Shown in pieces: positions 22,198-34,581 of a stretch of DNA of 64,000 nucleotides; the first letter of the stretch is position 1; every line of letters begins with the position of its first letter. The DNA lies in the NCBI GenBank assembly GCA_948099385.1, contig CANUEZ040000029.1, positions 2,821,501 through 2,885,500 on the forward strand, in the 5' to 3' direction. This DNA comes from Fasciola hepatica (taxonomy: Eukaryota; Platyhelminthes; Trematoda; Plagiorchiida; Fasciolidae). The translations under genes were made by a program, and so were the position numbers. The notes under the pieces are model-generated. The model was not told where the DNA came from. It searched no databases and saw only the letters and a list, made by a program, of their open reading frames with translations.

Positions 22198-25100
22198 TAC
22201 TTCGGTCTTCTTCATTCTACTCAGTTACCTCCCCTAAAACTTAGTCTCCCTGGGTTTCTTACTATTTCACGAGAGCTGATTGCTGAATGTCTTGAAGAGT
22301 GAACCTGCTGACAGCCGAGGTCTTACCCTATCGAAATGTTGCCCTTTGCTACTCTCGGACGGCGATCCCCATGTGTCGGGAAGCATGGTGAGGCCTGGGG
22401 ACTTGCAAAAGCAAGAAACTGGACAATCATTAGCACTGGCCGCCAGTTTTGTGCTCTGATCTGATCCGAACATTTCCCTTCATATTATCTCTTCCTGTAT
22501 TTGCGGTATTGGCGCCGCAACTGACTCCAGGCCTGGTGTATAATAGTACATAAAAGGAGTGGACCAATTAGACAAGCAGGTGGAACTGAAAATGGTTATT
22601 GGTCACAAAAATTGTGGTTTAGATTTAACTCTATACCTGATGTGGATTGTTTCACTAGTTTTATAGGTTTTCGTCTGTTTTTGGGGTTGTTTTAAGGCAT
22701 AGGGTGGGCCGGGGGAGCCGAAGGACACAAATTACTTTTGACCCCACGGGGGGAATTTGCGGAAGCAGATTCCGACAGCATTCGCTGCAGCAAAATCCTT
22801 TCGGCTATCAACGTTGATCTCTTCTGTTAGATTCCGTATGAATTCGTACGGCGTAGCTGGTTTTCGGCCTTTCTGTTATTTCTTTCCGGTCTGATTTACT
22901 TCGCGTCTCCAAAACAATTCACAGGACTTTGATTGATGGGCGTAGCTCTTCGAAACACGGCTCTAAAAGCAGCACAACGTTAACGATCCACAAATATCTA
23001 AAAAAGTACAGCTACATTTTTCCACCGAGCGGAACACTGCAACGGACATCAGATTCACTGTTAAGGCAAGCGACAGCGTCTTATGCTCATTTAAATAAAC
23101 ACTGATCTGTGTTAGAAGGGAGAAAACGGCGAAAACGGTGCAAAATCACATAAAAGCTTACAGCCAAATGAATAGAAAAAAAATCAAGCTGAGGATTTAC
23201 ATTAACAATCGACTGTGATGAATCACTTATCACGAAACGCTGCTGAATCAAGTTAAGTGATCAACCCCGGGCTGAACATTATGAATAAAAGATGTAGAGA
23301 CATTCAACATGCAGATTTTAACTACTAACAAGTTATTAGTAGTCGATGGGAAGACGTACGGTTAGGATGCGACATTTTGTTGGCCCTAATTGCCACCCGC
23401 GAACACCATAAACGGCACGAAACGCCTCGGCCACATTTATTACGAGATTAGTCTGGGCAGTGTGCCAGTCCATCGAGTAATACATTGTGACGTAATGAGA
23501 TAATTATGAGTCACTGAAAACAAGCTTGTTCCCCGTCTGTATTCTCTAAATGATTATCTCCCTACTTTTTTGAAGAAAATGAATACGAATATAATTGAAA
23601 GTCTAGTTAATGAACTGAAAGCTGAATAATTATCCGTTTCATTGTTATCATTCAGCTTTATTCCTCATGTTTTGCCATCTTTTCTTGCATTGTACGAATT
23701 CCATAACGAGAACCAACCACGAATTAGTAGTAAGTTATAGCTAATTTCACTGGGGCTGGAACTTTATCTCTAGATAATAAATATCTCTATCACTTCAGCC
23801 TATTTTTCCAGCTGATCTAAACTATTAGCTTATCGTAATGCTTTGTGGAGTAATGGCACGACTATCATTCGCTGAAAACTAGCTTGCTCTTCAATCTATG
23901 TTCTCTCAATAACAAAGGATTAAAAGACAATGTTAAGTCGGATCACAGTATGTCATAGATCTGGTTGGTTGGTGGGTTGGTGTGAAGGGTAGGCAGTAGG
24001 TTGTCTGTCAGAGGTCGATATTAACAGTGACGTGTGATGGACTGATTGGTTCATGGGCACAAGCATCACGACTGCACAGCTATGTGGGTCATGCGGACCT
24101 TATCATCAGAACAACCTGTTCATGCGTTGGAGGAAAGCGGACCGCAGCCTGGCTAATGACGTGTTTTCAGGGAGATTTCCGACTCCCTGACAGCCCATCC
24201 CTTTGATCTCCGATATGTTCTTCGGAATGAAACGTCTGAGATATCCGTTACTCAGAAGTGTGTGCTTCACCATTTCAACCAAGAAGTTCATTCGCAAACG
24301 AGCTTCGAGGGGACGAATTGGGTTTCGTTCACTTTCCAGGGGCAAAATGTTGGCGAAGTTAGTTTACTAGCCTATCCACATCGTTTTATGATAAACGTCA
24401 CGTTTTACGAGACATACATCCGGAAAGTGGAAGCGTTTCCTTCTTCCACTTCCAACGTGAAATCAATCGCTTTTTGAGCCTGATTAAACTTCTCTACTTC
24501 AACCATGTGCGTCTGTCAGTCGAGCCAAAAATATCACATACATCTCGGGAGTAGGCGGATAGATTTTTTATAGTATCCCGAAATACCCCGTTCTTCAGTT
24601 TAGCAACAAATTTGTTTGCCTATTTGGAGATGATACCATAACGACTCCATCCGTCTCCGTTAAAGTTAAATTAGAGATTAAAAGTGCACCTAGCCCTAGT
24701 TTCTTCAAATCAGTTACTGGAATAACAAAATTGATTTCGTTTTCTACGATGCAATAGCGCAAACAAGTAATTGCTCCCAGCAGTGGGACGTTGGCTAATA
24801 ATGATGTCACATCCCGAGAGGTCATCATGAGTTCTTCAGCATGCTATCGGCTAATCAGTTCTACGGAAGATTGTTGTCCCGTAATGGAATGACTCGCAGA
24901 TAAACAAACCTCGAGTCCCAAGGCTGAGAACATAAGCTCGCTTACCGTAGGACAAGTTCTCAAGCATTACCAATAACATACCTCAAATTGTGGGCGAACC
25001 GACAACAGAATCAAGACAGTGAAAAAGGCTTCAAAACGTCCATGCAACAATGGACAGGAAACGCTCGAGATGGCGATGCAGGAGCGGGTCAAGTAGTTTA

Positions 25101-25259
25101 CGAAGAAAGTCGGAATTTATGGGAAGCATTTATACTAATCAACGGTAGTTGTTTGAGGGAACACACACAAAGATGGTGAAGAACAAATGGAACAGCTATG
25201 ACCATAGGAAAACGGCATGGTCATAACGAAATGGCCAAAGTTCCGTCATTCACATGGAC

Positions 25260-25264
<5 letters not shown>
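22198..25264. other. Long anonymous stretch, no gene seen
   Basis: No motif-bearing ORF; 24262-24477 (plus, 71 codons) is unassigned. Two pieces, 23484-23558 and 23843-23912, match the terminal segment of the Penelope-like element at 28.7-43.2 kb (TATGAGTCACTGAAAAC..GCTTGTT..CTGTATTCTCT), so they are probably 3'-end fragments of that family. Confidence 0.5.

Positions 25265-25292
<28 letters not shown>
25265..25292. repeat. (AG)n microsatellite
   Basis: About 14 AG units. Confidence 0.95.
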
Positions 25293-25296
<4 letters not shown>

Positions 25297-27082
25297 CATT
25301 ACGTCAGGTAACCTAGGCAATCACGATGTCAAAACAGAACGCGTCGTGGATACCAGTGAATCAGAACACGTTGATACAAAAGGGGGGGTGAAAGGTCACG
25401 TAGGAGATTAAATCTGTTAGGAATCAGAGTTCGATACGAATAGATAGGGTCAAGAAAAGGACCCCAAACAGAAGCCGGTTAAGGTTAATTTCCACTTGTC
25501 ATAGAAACAAAGCTAACGGCTGTGTGGCGCAATGGGATTGAATGAACAATTATCACACGGGCGTGGAGGCTAAGGGTAGTGGTCGACGCGGAAACTAGTG
25601 GCCTAGTGGCATGGGAAACAAACGAACTGTTTGGCAAATACAAGATAAAGAATTGTAATGGACAGCGTGGAATCCTTATTAAACCAGTATATAAGAGTTT
25701 CTTGATATGATGAGCTGAATTTCCATGTCCAGTTTCAATAAATCTCTACTAGTTCTACACATTGGAAGGTATCTTTTGGATTGTAGGGGGCGATTATTCG
25801 TCGAAAAGGTTTACGAATATCTTCGAGCTACTGGGCAACTGAATGATGCAGAAGTGGAATCAAGTTGACAATCGGTCTCAGTGGTATTCCTGATTTGTGC
25901 ATTTCTGATAACGGCTGAAGTTGCGGCGCCAGTTGGTTCAAGTTGTTCTAAGGTTATGGGAGAGATAAAATTGAGATCTTTTATCGGCTTCAGAGCCGCG
26001 GCGAGCCCTTGCTCTGCTATCCTAGTTTTGTAGTTTGTCCCTCTTGGTTTCTTGAACTTTCTGGGATTTTGTAGTACCATTCATCTCAATGATGTAATAT
26101 GCAAAGTCCTGTCTGGTCTCAGGATGACGACTTCCTCGTTATTTTTTACCATTCTTGGTGTTTCCCGTTGTCGACTATTTAGAATACTTCTGTTGATACT
26201 TTGAGTTCGACGTTATTGATGTGAGCGTTCAATCAGAGTAGGTTTGAGGTACACATGGTAAACACACGAGCCTACATAAGCTAAAATCGATGGGAAATAA
26301 TTGCGAAAATGCAGCTTAAATCATCGATTTTTACCACAATCCGGAGTCAACTATAAAGAAACACCCTCTTCCTCACGAACTTTCAAATTACGCGCTTTCA
26401 GAAATAGGTACATAGAGGACCACATGTCCAATTTCTGTTCGCTGGGCTCCGATTTCCTAGCCGCAACATCAGATTCTGGCCAACACCGACGATGTGCATT
26501 ACCTTAACAGACGCTGTCCGCGGCCTCCCCGTTCTTCGTGCCTACGTCGCCTGGACACTGCTGCTTGGTGAGCGTTGATCGAGTTTCCTCTATCCCAATT
26601 AACGCTCTGTTTAATGAATTCGTTGGTCAACAAATAGAGTCTTGTTCAACCCTATTCAACACAATATTCAAGGACCCTACTCTTTTGTTGCACAAAGGTG
26701 TGTCTTTTTGTCGCTACCATTCATCTCCCCTTCCTGCATTCCAGCACCTCATTTCTCGAATAAATCTGTACAAAACCCACGCATAACCTACCTGGCTAGC
26801 ATTCTGATTTGTGAGGAGAGAATGAAAGCCAACTTACTTGATGAATACGATACTTAACTAATTTTTCTATCGCGCTCTCACTTACTTAAACACACGCACC
26901 AACCAAACATTTATGTCCTATTTGCATTTACCCAACTTTTTTCCATTTGCGAAAGCGAACATGACTTTTATGTTCATTTTTGTGTGTTCTGACTGAAATT
27001 TTGGTTTATTGTTCGCGTAAGTCCTCCATACAAATACAAATACAAAATAATTCGTTGCCAACTTCCCCTGGAATACCCTGTG
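25293..27082. other. No gene seen; possible solo LTR
   Basis: Near 25695 a TATA-like GTATATAAGAG is followed after about 45 bp by CAATAAATC, a promoter then poly(A)-signal spacing seen in LTRs, but no second copy or terminal repeat supports it. The minus ORF 25811-26080 (89 codons) is unassigned. Confidence 0.35.
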
Positions 27083-27440
27083 AGGGAATGGGCTCACACA
27101 TTGCTGATAGACGGCTTGGTTCGTTTAGCAGAGTCCGATGGTTTGGCGAGTAGCTAGCACATCTTTGCCTGTCCTGAATGGAGGACAAAATTTGAGAGAA
27201 CTACGAGGACCGAGGGATCAACAAATACCAACAGTCGTCTAAATCGAATCGACCAATTAAGTTTGTTACCAGGTTAACCAATCAGAGGAGCTGGCTGCGA
27301 ATAACAGGCGAACCAATAAGTGTTCGGGCCAACATTTGGCTATGACTACCATGTACCCCAAATAACTTGTCGTCTTTGTACAAGTAAATCGAGGTGATTC
27401 CAAGGCAGAAAAGACTTCTCACTAGAATTAGTGTGACAGT
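27083..27440 (+). repeat. LTR-like repeat, family A copy 3
   Basis: Collinear with 3449-3812 over its full length, including CCGAGGGATCA, ACAGTCGTCTAAATCGAATC, GACCAATTAAG, TATGACTACC and the end block TTCTCACTAGAATTAGTGTGACAG. Both copies share the same start, which suggests a true element boundary near GAATGGGCT. Confidence 0.7.
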
Positions 27441-28216
27441 AACAAAGCGTACCGGTTTCAAATTACTCAGCCAGGGGTAGAAATTAAAGGGACATGAATT
27501 CACGGAGATATGGTTCCCAGAAAATCCAGATAAATTAGTAAAATGAACCCTGTTATCATATCAAATACGACTTACAAAAGGAAGAGCTTTCATGCGGCAT
27601 CCGATTCTATATTGTTCGAACGAGAAAGCAACCGCGTTGAGACACATGCTCCAGTGGAATGCTTTTCCGATCTTTTTAAGAGGCTTAAGCCCAAGTGTGA
27701 AAGTTTCGGAAAACTTTTCTAATGCAAAACTTGTTGATCTTGAACGTCACTATCGGATTACATTCATACAACAACAATCGGTCTTTATGCCATTTATGTC
27801 GAGCATTTTCGACAACTAAAACAAATGAAAAGTCGGCCATTATACCAAGTACAGTTGTGTTGAATGTTCCAGACTGTGGAGAAAAGATAATGTACATCTG
27901 CGGGGAAAATCATGTGTTCTTATTGTGATAACAGCTACGGGATGGAAGAATACTGACTGACTAAAGCCAAAACACAAGCACACATTGTGGAACAACATGT
28001 GTGCACTCGCGGAGTCTGTGTCCATTGAACTCGAACGTTTCACAAAATACTAACGGTATCTGGTTCATTTTACGCATAATAATATGGAATTATCGATCCA
28101 GGTAAACGTGGTGAATAAAGGTCGTAAACTGGTTTTAGTCGATGTAGCTCGGCTTCTCGTGTCACCTATTGTCCAAGCGCTCGTTGGAAGATCAGTTTAG
28201 TTAACCCTAATGCATA
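27441..28216. other. No gene seen
   Basis: Short ORFs on both strands (27592-27819, 27722-27928 plus) without motifs; flank of the nested-element cluster. Confidence 0.5.
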
Positions 28217-28458
28217 TGTAGTGAGTTGTAAATCAGTCCGGTCACGTCGTAACCGATATCCATTCACTCTCGTCGGGCCGCAAGTGTGTGGCCAGCAGTT
28301 CTGTCGCCTTCCAATTCAGTGTGTTTATCGGTTTGTACTCGCAACTCCTTTGCCTTGTGGAACCGTAATGCAAGGAAATTTCAGTAAATCGTTCTGGTTC
28401 AGTGAGTAGCATTTTCTTTCTGAATAGGATAATTAGTCCAGGGTTCTCCCTTCAACCA
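28217..28458 (+). repeat. 5' LTR of Gypsy element X
   Basis: Starts TGTAGTGAG and ends CAACCA. It shares with 47803-48058 the blocks GTAAATCAGTCC, CTCCTTTGCCTTGT, GCAAGGAAATTTCAGTAAA, CGTTCTGGTTC and TTTCTTTCTGAATAGGATAA. Gag follows 19 bp after its end. Confidence 0.8.
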
Positions 28459-28460
28459 TT

Positions 28461-28474
28461 TCTGGCGACGATGG
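28461..28474 (+). promoter_or_regulatory. Primer-binding site of element X
   Basis: TCTGGCGACGATGG starts two bases after the 5' LTR and four bases before the gag ATG region. TGGCGAC is complementary to a tRNA 3' end bearing CCA; the primer tRNA is not assigned. Confidence 0.55.
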
Positions 28475-28477
28475 ATA

Positions 28478-28663
28478 ATGGCTATTCCTGTGGAACTTAT
28501 ACAGCAGCTATTCAAACAACAACAAGACCAGTTTGCAATTTTTAATTCAGCGGTTTTCAGAGCAGTAAAAGTGGACAGTCCGAAGATATCAACTGTCGAA
28601 ACGCTGTTCCACGCCATGAGTGAATTTCACTATCCGCCTGACGATGGAATAACGTTTGTGTGA
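28478..28663 (+). pseudogene. gag: Gag N-terminus of Gypsy element X
   Basis: Starts MAIPVELIQQLFKQQQDQF, a glutamine-rich helix like the Gag start at 51819 (MADQSELTKVLQQHQK). It ends YPPDDGITF just where a Penelope-like element inserted; the final V and stop belong to the insertion. K02A2.6-like Gag proteins have a 'FxYDPxxGxxFxxWYxRY' stretch here, and its second half is found at 43171. Gag packages the element RNA into cytoplasmic particles. Confidence 0.75.
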
Positions 28664-28873
28664 AATGTGAGTGTGAACCAATCCACACCCGGTATCGAGT
28701 TAAGCCTGATTCACACTTCTTTCTTTCTTGTGACCATTAATCCCTATCACTTCCACCCATTCGTCTAATTGGTCCAAATCCCTAACTTTTGGTAATATAT
28801 TATGATGCAATGGTTTGAGTATGAATCACTAGAAATGAGCTTGTTTGCCAGTCTGTGTTCTTTAAATGTGTTT
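28659..28873 (+). repeat. 5' terminal repeat (pLTR) of PLE-1
   Basis: Matches the 3' end of PLE-1: AATCCACACCCG versus AATCCACATCCCG, TTGTGACCATTAATCCCTAT versus CTGTGACCATTAATTCCTAT, and GGTCCAAATCCCTAAC in both, then the ATTATGATG...CTGTGTTCTTTAAAT tail, which in the 3' copy lies at 43099-43163. It preserves the uninterrupted site into which the 37041-43096 unit inserted. Confidence 0.75.
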
Positions 28874-29475
28874 ATTGGGAATTTTCCAGCAATTGAAACA
28901 AGCCAAAGACCCGGCCGTACTTAAAGAACTTAACAAGTACATTAAGTTCTGTACGAAACTGGCACTGGCGAGAGCTCATGTTCTGTTCTTGGATGAATTT
29001 CCAAGATATCAATATTTCCAAAACATTACATAACTGTGTTGAAAAGGAATCGGATATAGCTATCGAGCGTGGCTATTTAGAGTCAAGCACCTAATGAGTG
29101 TGACACTGTGTGCAATTATAGTTTGGAATTAGAAAGGACATTTGTGACGTCTCAGATTCTGTATCAGTTGTCATCGGAAGAAAAACAATCATTCGATGAT
29201 TACGTTCAATCGGTTGTGAATAATCACGTCTTTCGTAAACGAAAAATTTGTTCAAACGGATTCAAGAATCAAAACCAGTGAGTGAATTCCCATCGAATCT
29301 TGAAAGTTTGGTACACAATGTATCCGACAAAATGTTGCTAGAGGTTTTATGCTTGAGACCAAAATTCTGCTGTCAAAGCAACCGGAGTGAACATCTAGAT
29401 TTGAAAATGGAATTTGAGAACATTTATGCCCAACTGCCGAGTTTGCTCCCATCGTCACAGCTGGAGCTACAGAAC
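28874..29475 (+). pseudogene. PLE-1 N-terminal coding region
   Basis: After a splice-acceptor-like ATTTTCCAG (28879-28887) the plus frame continues with basic and helical sequence and later LESLVHNVSDKMLLEVLCLR, PKFC and KMEFENIYAQLPSLLPSSQ. Similar '..LLxxLxLGPKFC' and 'FENLYxQ' stretches occur upstream of RT in flatworm PLEs (from memory). Several stops are present. It is cut at 29475 by the CsRn1-like element and resumes at 34916 (LVNTCYQYHTA, stop, SSASRLLKTAHVLRLCG). Confidence 0.55.
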
Positions 29476-29783
29476 TGTAAGGTTGATTAGACCTTACTTC
29501 GCGGTTTCCTTTGTAAACGCGTGCTTCGGTCCTTTGTACTGCGTGGACCACCGGCACGTTACTCTAATGTGCGGCACTGCACAAATATGTTAACCAGAAC
29601 AGTATTCTCCACGACCCGTGAGAACGATAAGGCGATTGGGAGAGAGAGTGGTTAGCGTGTATTTGGGAGCGTGCGTGAGAGCGTGCGCAAGAACAACGGT
29701 CAAATGGCAACCGCGCTTGGCAGTCAGCGTTCAGTTAAACAATAAACGTGGTAAAAGTATGAACGAAGATAGCAACCGCTACA
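29476..29783 (-). repeat. 3' LTR of the CsRn1-like element
   Basis: Begins TGTAAGG and ends CTACA on the plus strand, i.e. TG...CA. Differences from the other LTR are scattered substitutions (for example GATAAGG/GAGAAGG, GAGAGAG/GAGATAG). Confidence 0.95.
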
Positions 29784-30356
29784 GGGGCCTCCTCCTAGAA
29801 GTCCGACGGAGTTGGGCTTCGATCGTGATGGTAAGCCGGAATTATTGGTTGTCCAGGAACTCCTCATAGCTTGTCCGTTATATTGTTGGTGACGTCGAAC
29901 GACTGCTGATGAGTTTACCGGTGCCTGCACTCTTGAGGTCCGATGTGCGTAGGTCTGACTGTGTTTTGGCGCCCACGGGTCTCATACGAATGCAAGCCGG
30001 AAAATGCCTCGTCAGGTCCATCCAAAAAGGCGTCCAGTTGCCGTCTCCAGTGCCAGGCTGACCAATCGTCCCGTTGTCCAGTGAGCGGTTGGCTCCTTGA
30101 ACGTGCACGGGAGTCAGCCAGGCTACGGATGAAGCCAATGTGACTGTGTAGATCCGTCTGAGAGAGGGCAAGGTAAACTGGAACAAAATAGCGCCTGAGG
30201 GCGCCGGCGGATGTTGGACCGTAATAACAACACACAAACGATGTTCGGTGTTGTTGGAGTCGCTAGGAGACCAGAAGAAAATGAAATCATAACTACCGAT
30301 TGTAATTTCTCGGGCCTGTTGTTTGGTAAATCCATCGCGAACTTCCCAACTTATTG
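29784..30356 (-). other. 3' noncoding region and polypurine tract of the CsRn1-like element
   Basis: Lies between the pol stop and the 3' LTR. The minus strand reads TAGGAGGAGGCCCC immediately before the LTR, the position of a polypurine tract, although its last four bases are C. ORFs of up to 119 codons cross it (29878-30237) but show no motif; they may be chance frames in GC-richer DNA. Confidence 0.6.
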
Positions 30357-33300
30357 CTAACAGTCGGTTGTAAAAATCGTCACGAAATCGGTGAAGCGGA
30401 CGGGACTTCGTAGTTGGCGACCGCGACGGCTACTTCGCGTTGCGGGTACGGTTGGAGAATCTGATGGACTAGCTGCCGAGTCCTCACTAGGTGTAATTGG
30501 GGGTGGTTCGAGTGGTAACTCGCTCGATGCAGGTGACTGAGCGACTTGAGTGGGTGTAAATTGGCCGAGCGGCTTGCACTCAATGACGGCAGGCTTGAGA
30601 CGATCGATAGATACGGTGTCGTGTCGTCCGTTGATGTCTATGACAAATGTTTTGCCCTACGTTTTATTACCCGAAACGGGCCAGTGTATGGCGCTTGTAG
30701 TGGTGATCGAACGCCATCGACGCGAAGGAATACGTGAGTAGCGGTTCCTAACGCAGTTGGGACATAACTTGTAGACTGTTGTTCACGCGGCGGACTGGCC
30801 TTGAGCACTCGCATGTGCTGCGCAAGGCGCTGAGCATAGTCACCGTAGTCGAAAGTCACGGTTGGTGAGGGGGCTACCAACTCCCCAGGCAGACGAAGTG
30901 TACAGCCATATACTAGTACGGCCGGTGTTGTGTGTAACTCTTCCTTAACGGTACTACGCAGGCTTAAGAGTGCTAATGGTAGTGTTTCACTCCAAAGGGG
31001 GTTACCGTTTGCTCAAAGGGCGGCTTTTAATTGCCGGTGGAAACGCTCAACCATACCATTGGCCTGAGGGTGGTAAGCTGTCGTCTTAACGTGTTGGCAA
31101 CCGAGCGTAGCGAGTAGGCTGCCGAAAGCACCGTCAAAGTGTGGACCGCGATCGGTGGTTACTATTGCCGGGCAACCGAAATGACTAACCCAACCGGTCA
31201 GAAAAGCTTTCGCGGCCTCTTCCGAGGTGGGACGAGGGATAGGGATGGCCTGCGGCCAGCGAGTAAAACGATCCACGCATGTGAGTATGTAAACGTACCC
31301 AAGCAAAGGTGGGAGTGGTCCTACGAGGTCGACGTGCGCATGATGAAAACGTGTTTCAGGTTCTGGGAACCTGGCTAACGCCGCCTTAGTGTGCCTATGG
31401 GTCTTAACACGTTGACACTGCAGACAAGCACGAGCCCATTGACGGACATCTCGTTTGACATTGTGCCAAACAAAACGCTCAGTTATCAGTTTCACCGAGG
31501 CAGTCACACCCGGATGAGCCAGATTATGGAGTGTCAGGAACGTAGGATAACGGTGGGCAGCAGGAACTACTGGCCTAGGGCGACCTTGCGACACATCGCA
31601 CACGATGGTATTCTGGGAAGCTGGGATAGGCACTGTGGTTAAACTCAAAGAACCGTTTTGCCGAAGTTGTTCGATGTCAGGGTCCATAGTTTGAGCCTGT
31701 GCCATTGCGTCCAAGTTGATGTTAGGCATTTGTGACAGACTCAGTTGATATACGCGCGATAAGGCGTCTGCGACGGGATTAAGTACCCCAGAGACGTGTC
31801 GTATGCCCACAGTAAACTGTGAAACAAAGTCTAAGTGGCGAATCTCGCGTGGTGAGTATCGATCGGAAGCTGACTTCAGTGCGTAAACCAAAGGCTTGTG
31901 GTCTGTAAACACCGTGAACGAACGGCCTTCGAGTGCATGTCGAAAATGACGAATTCCCAAGTAGATGGCTAATAACTCTCTACCGAACGTGCTGTACCTT
32001 GATTCCGCGGGTTGTAGGCGCTTGGAGAAGAATGCTAAAGGTTGCCAAGAGTCATCTACGAACTGTTGCAGTACTGCTCCAACCGCTGTGTCAGAGGCAT
32101 CCGTCACTACCGAAATAGGGGCCAAAGGGTCGGGGTGTGTAAGGAGCGCTGTGTTGGCGACAGCATCTTTGACCAAGGCGAATGCGGCTTGTGCCGTGTC
32201 GGGAAACACGAACTTCCGCTTACCTCCGCGCAACAGGTCGGTGAGGGGTTGCATCATTTCCGCACAGTGAGGAATAAATCGGCGGTAGAAATTCACCAAG
32301 CCGGCAAACTGACGCAACTGGCGAAAAGATTGGGGTTCAGGGTAGTCGCGAATAGCGGAAACTTTATCTGACAGAGGGCGGATACCCGAGGATGAAATAG
32401 AATGTCCTATGAAGGTGATATCAGACCGGCCTAATTCGCATTTCGCGATATTGATCGGAACGCCGGGCTGGTTAAGGCGTTCGAAAAGTGCTCGTAAGTC
32501 TGTAGCGTGCTATTGCTCTGAAGAACTCGCCACCAAAATATCATCCAGGTATACGTGGACATTTTCCAAACCACGAGTTGCCTCGTGCATGAACCGTTGA
32601 AAGGTCTGGGCTGCATTGCTGAGTCCAAACGGCATTCGCAGAAACTCGAACAGCCCGAAAGGTGTAGTGACGGCAGTTTTAGGGATATCGGCCTCTGCTA
32701 CCGGGACCTGGTTGTACGCCCGAACCAAATCGATACGGCTGAAGACGGAGCAACCTGATAAAGACGAAGTAAGATCCTGTATATGGGGAATCGGGTATCG
32801 GTCCGGGACGGTGACTTTGTTAAGCGCTCTGTAATCACCACAGGGTCGCCAGTCGCCACTAGACTTAGGAACCATATGAAGGGGGGGAGCCCAAGGGCTA
32901 CTAGAAGGGCGTATTATACCCAGTTCTAGCATATGTTCGAATTCGGCCTGTGCAACACGAAGCTTGTCTGGTGCTAACCGACGCGGCCTACTGAACACTG
33001 GGGGTCCCTTGGTATCGATATGGTGATTGACACTGGTCGTCACTGCTGGGAGAGGCCCGGCCTGCCGAAACATGGCCGGGTAGGCGGCAATGAGTTCGCC
33101 ATAAGGTTGGTGTGCCGGTGGTTGAACGTAAAAGGGCGTGACGTGATTCACTCGCGAATTATGACCCGCAACAGCGAGAGTGGTCTGACGATCCACCACT
33201 CTGAGGCGCCGTGCATCAACTAACAAGTCAAAGTGCTGCAGGAAGTCAATGCCCAGAATTGGGTACGGGATGTCGGCGATGATGAATACCCAACGTAAAT

Positions 33301-33589
33301 TACGCTTTAAACCCAAGTTTAAGGTGAGCGACCGCTGGCCAAACGTTGGGATGGCCGTGCCATTGGCAGCGCGTAGTGTTTGGGCCTGCGGTGTGCTATT
33401 GTCGTCTTTCGCTCGGGGGAGGACGCTCACTTCGGCACCGGTATCTACAAAGAATAGGTTATTTGAAATGATGTCCCTTACGTTCAAAAGACGACTTTTG
33501 GTGTGATACCCGGCTTCGTGGGTCGCCACCACGGGCCGGGGGTTTAGTTTCCCTGATGAGCACCGGGAAACGTACACCCTGGTTCGCAT
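30357..33589 (-). pseudogene. pol: Pol polyprotein of the CsRn1-like element (two stops, one frameshift)
   Basis: About 1080 codons. Residues 46-58 are [13 protein letters not shown] (protease), followed by [12 protein letters not shown] motifs run from [19 protein letters not shown] to YLDD (347-350). After an in-frame TAG (32510-32512) the same frame continues through the RT thumb, FAGLVNFYRRFIPH, RNase H (FTDHKPLVYAL), an HH-CC finger (HNLAHPGVTAS to CLQCQRVK) and integrase with D, D, E in HVDLVGPL, VTTDRGPHFDG and VERFHRQLK. A TGA (31013-31015) follows, then open sequence to about 30645, a one-base frame change, and a tail stopping at 30357-30359. All catalytic residues are present. Confidence 0.92.
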
Positions 33590-34422
33590 CGTTTGGCTCC
33601 CTCACCGAAGCGACTGTGGTATTTACAATACCCTTCTTTTGAAAAACCGACGAAACGTCGTCGCAATGACGGACTATGGAGCCTAGGTGAGCGTGCGCGG
33701 TGCCGCTCCTGTGACCCACTTCTAACTGCTAGGCGTTGCAGGCTCGCGTCAATTCTAAACAAAACTGACGCGAGGTCGTTAGATGTTGGCAAGGCAGGCA
33801 CCGTCGCAACGGAGGGCCTGGTTACTCCAGCTACAGCGGGGTTGTATCGTGACATAATGTCATCAGCTATCGCGGCGGTTTCCTCCAGCGAGCATTTGCG
33901 CGTGGCACTTAGTAAAACTGGAATGTTATGCAGCAAACGCTGCAGCCAAAGTTCCCTTAAGAGCGGGTCCTCGCCTACAGTCGGTCCTCTCAAGCGCTGC
34001 ATCTCACGCAGCAGTTCGGAGGGCTTCCTACTTCCAAGCTCAACGTTTTGAAGTTGTTGCATACGTTGGTCTTGCGTTGGGGTCGTGCGGGCAATGACAG
34101 CCTCCTTTAAAGCCTCATAGCTTCGGGAAGAGATTATTACGTCCCTTACTTGCATTGTGACCTCTGGCGGGAGGCGGCCTGCTACCCACCTGAAACGGCT
34201 GGCGTCGCTGGTTATACGGCAGTTTTCGAATTCTAACTCGACCAGCGTGAACCAGAGTTCTGGATCAGCAGGTGTGAATGCCAGTATGTGCAGCGTGATC
34301 GCCCCAACGGTGGGGTCTGAGCAGGGTTTCCGTTCAGTAGACAGCGATTGCTTTATCGAACATAGAAGGGAAAAGAAACCAACGATCAATGGGGAACTAT
34401 AATCTTCGCGAGAAAAGAACAA
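33544..34422 (-). CDS. gag: Gag of the CsRn1-like element
   Basis: An open frame of 292 codons, overlapping pol by 46 bp in a different frame, so Pol would need frameshifting or re-initiation. The recognisable Gag domain starts near [17 protein letters not shown], so the real start may lie downstream of the first ATG. The C-terminus has an arginine/serine-rich stretch, then [19 protein letters not shown]-x2-H-x9-C-x3-C, the CHCC finger that replaces the usual CCHC knuckle in CsRn1-type Gag. It should form the particle and bind element RNA. No disruption is visible. Confidence 0.88.
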   Translation of the reverse strand: MFFSREDYSSPLIVGFFSLLCSIKQSLSTERKPCSDPTVGAITLHILAFTPADPELWFTLVELEFENCRITSDASRFRWVAGRLPPEVTMQVRDVIISSRSYEALKEAVIARTTPTQDQRMQQLQNVELGSRKPSELLREMQRLRGPTVGEDPLLRELWLQRLLHNIPVLLSATRKCSLEETAAIADDIMSRYNPAVAGVTRPSVATVPALPTSNDLASVLFRIDASLQRLAVRSGSQERHRARSPRLHSPSLRRRFVGFSKEGYCKYHSRFGEGAKRCEPGCTFPGAHQGN

Positions 34423-34581
34423 AAATCACGACGAACTAGACACCAAAAATATGTATGGACAAAAAAAAATTATTTGGTAAACCGACCAAAAAAAATCAAC
34501 AGATAGGGAAACAATAAAACACAAAAACGTACGCAGACGGGACCTTGAACGGTAGAAAACAAGGAAACTCACATGACCTGA

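Noticed and set aside
22080..25292. CRISPR array or satellite from the short tandem runs
   Set aside because: These are simple microsatellites without spacers; the sequence is eukaryotic.
29878..30237. 119-codon ORF near the 3' end of the CsRn1-like element as a possible env or accessory gene
   Set aside because: No signal peptide, membrane segment or known motif; it overlaps other frames in GC-richer noncoding sequence between pol and the LTR.
33593..34402. Long plus-strand ORFs (152 and 81 codons) opposite gag, and 31965-32371 opposite pol
   Set aside because: Antisense shadows of the conserved Gag and Pol frames; no motif of their own.
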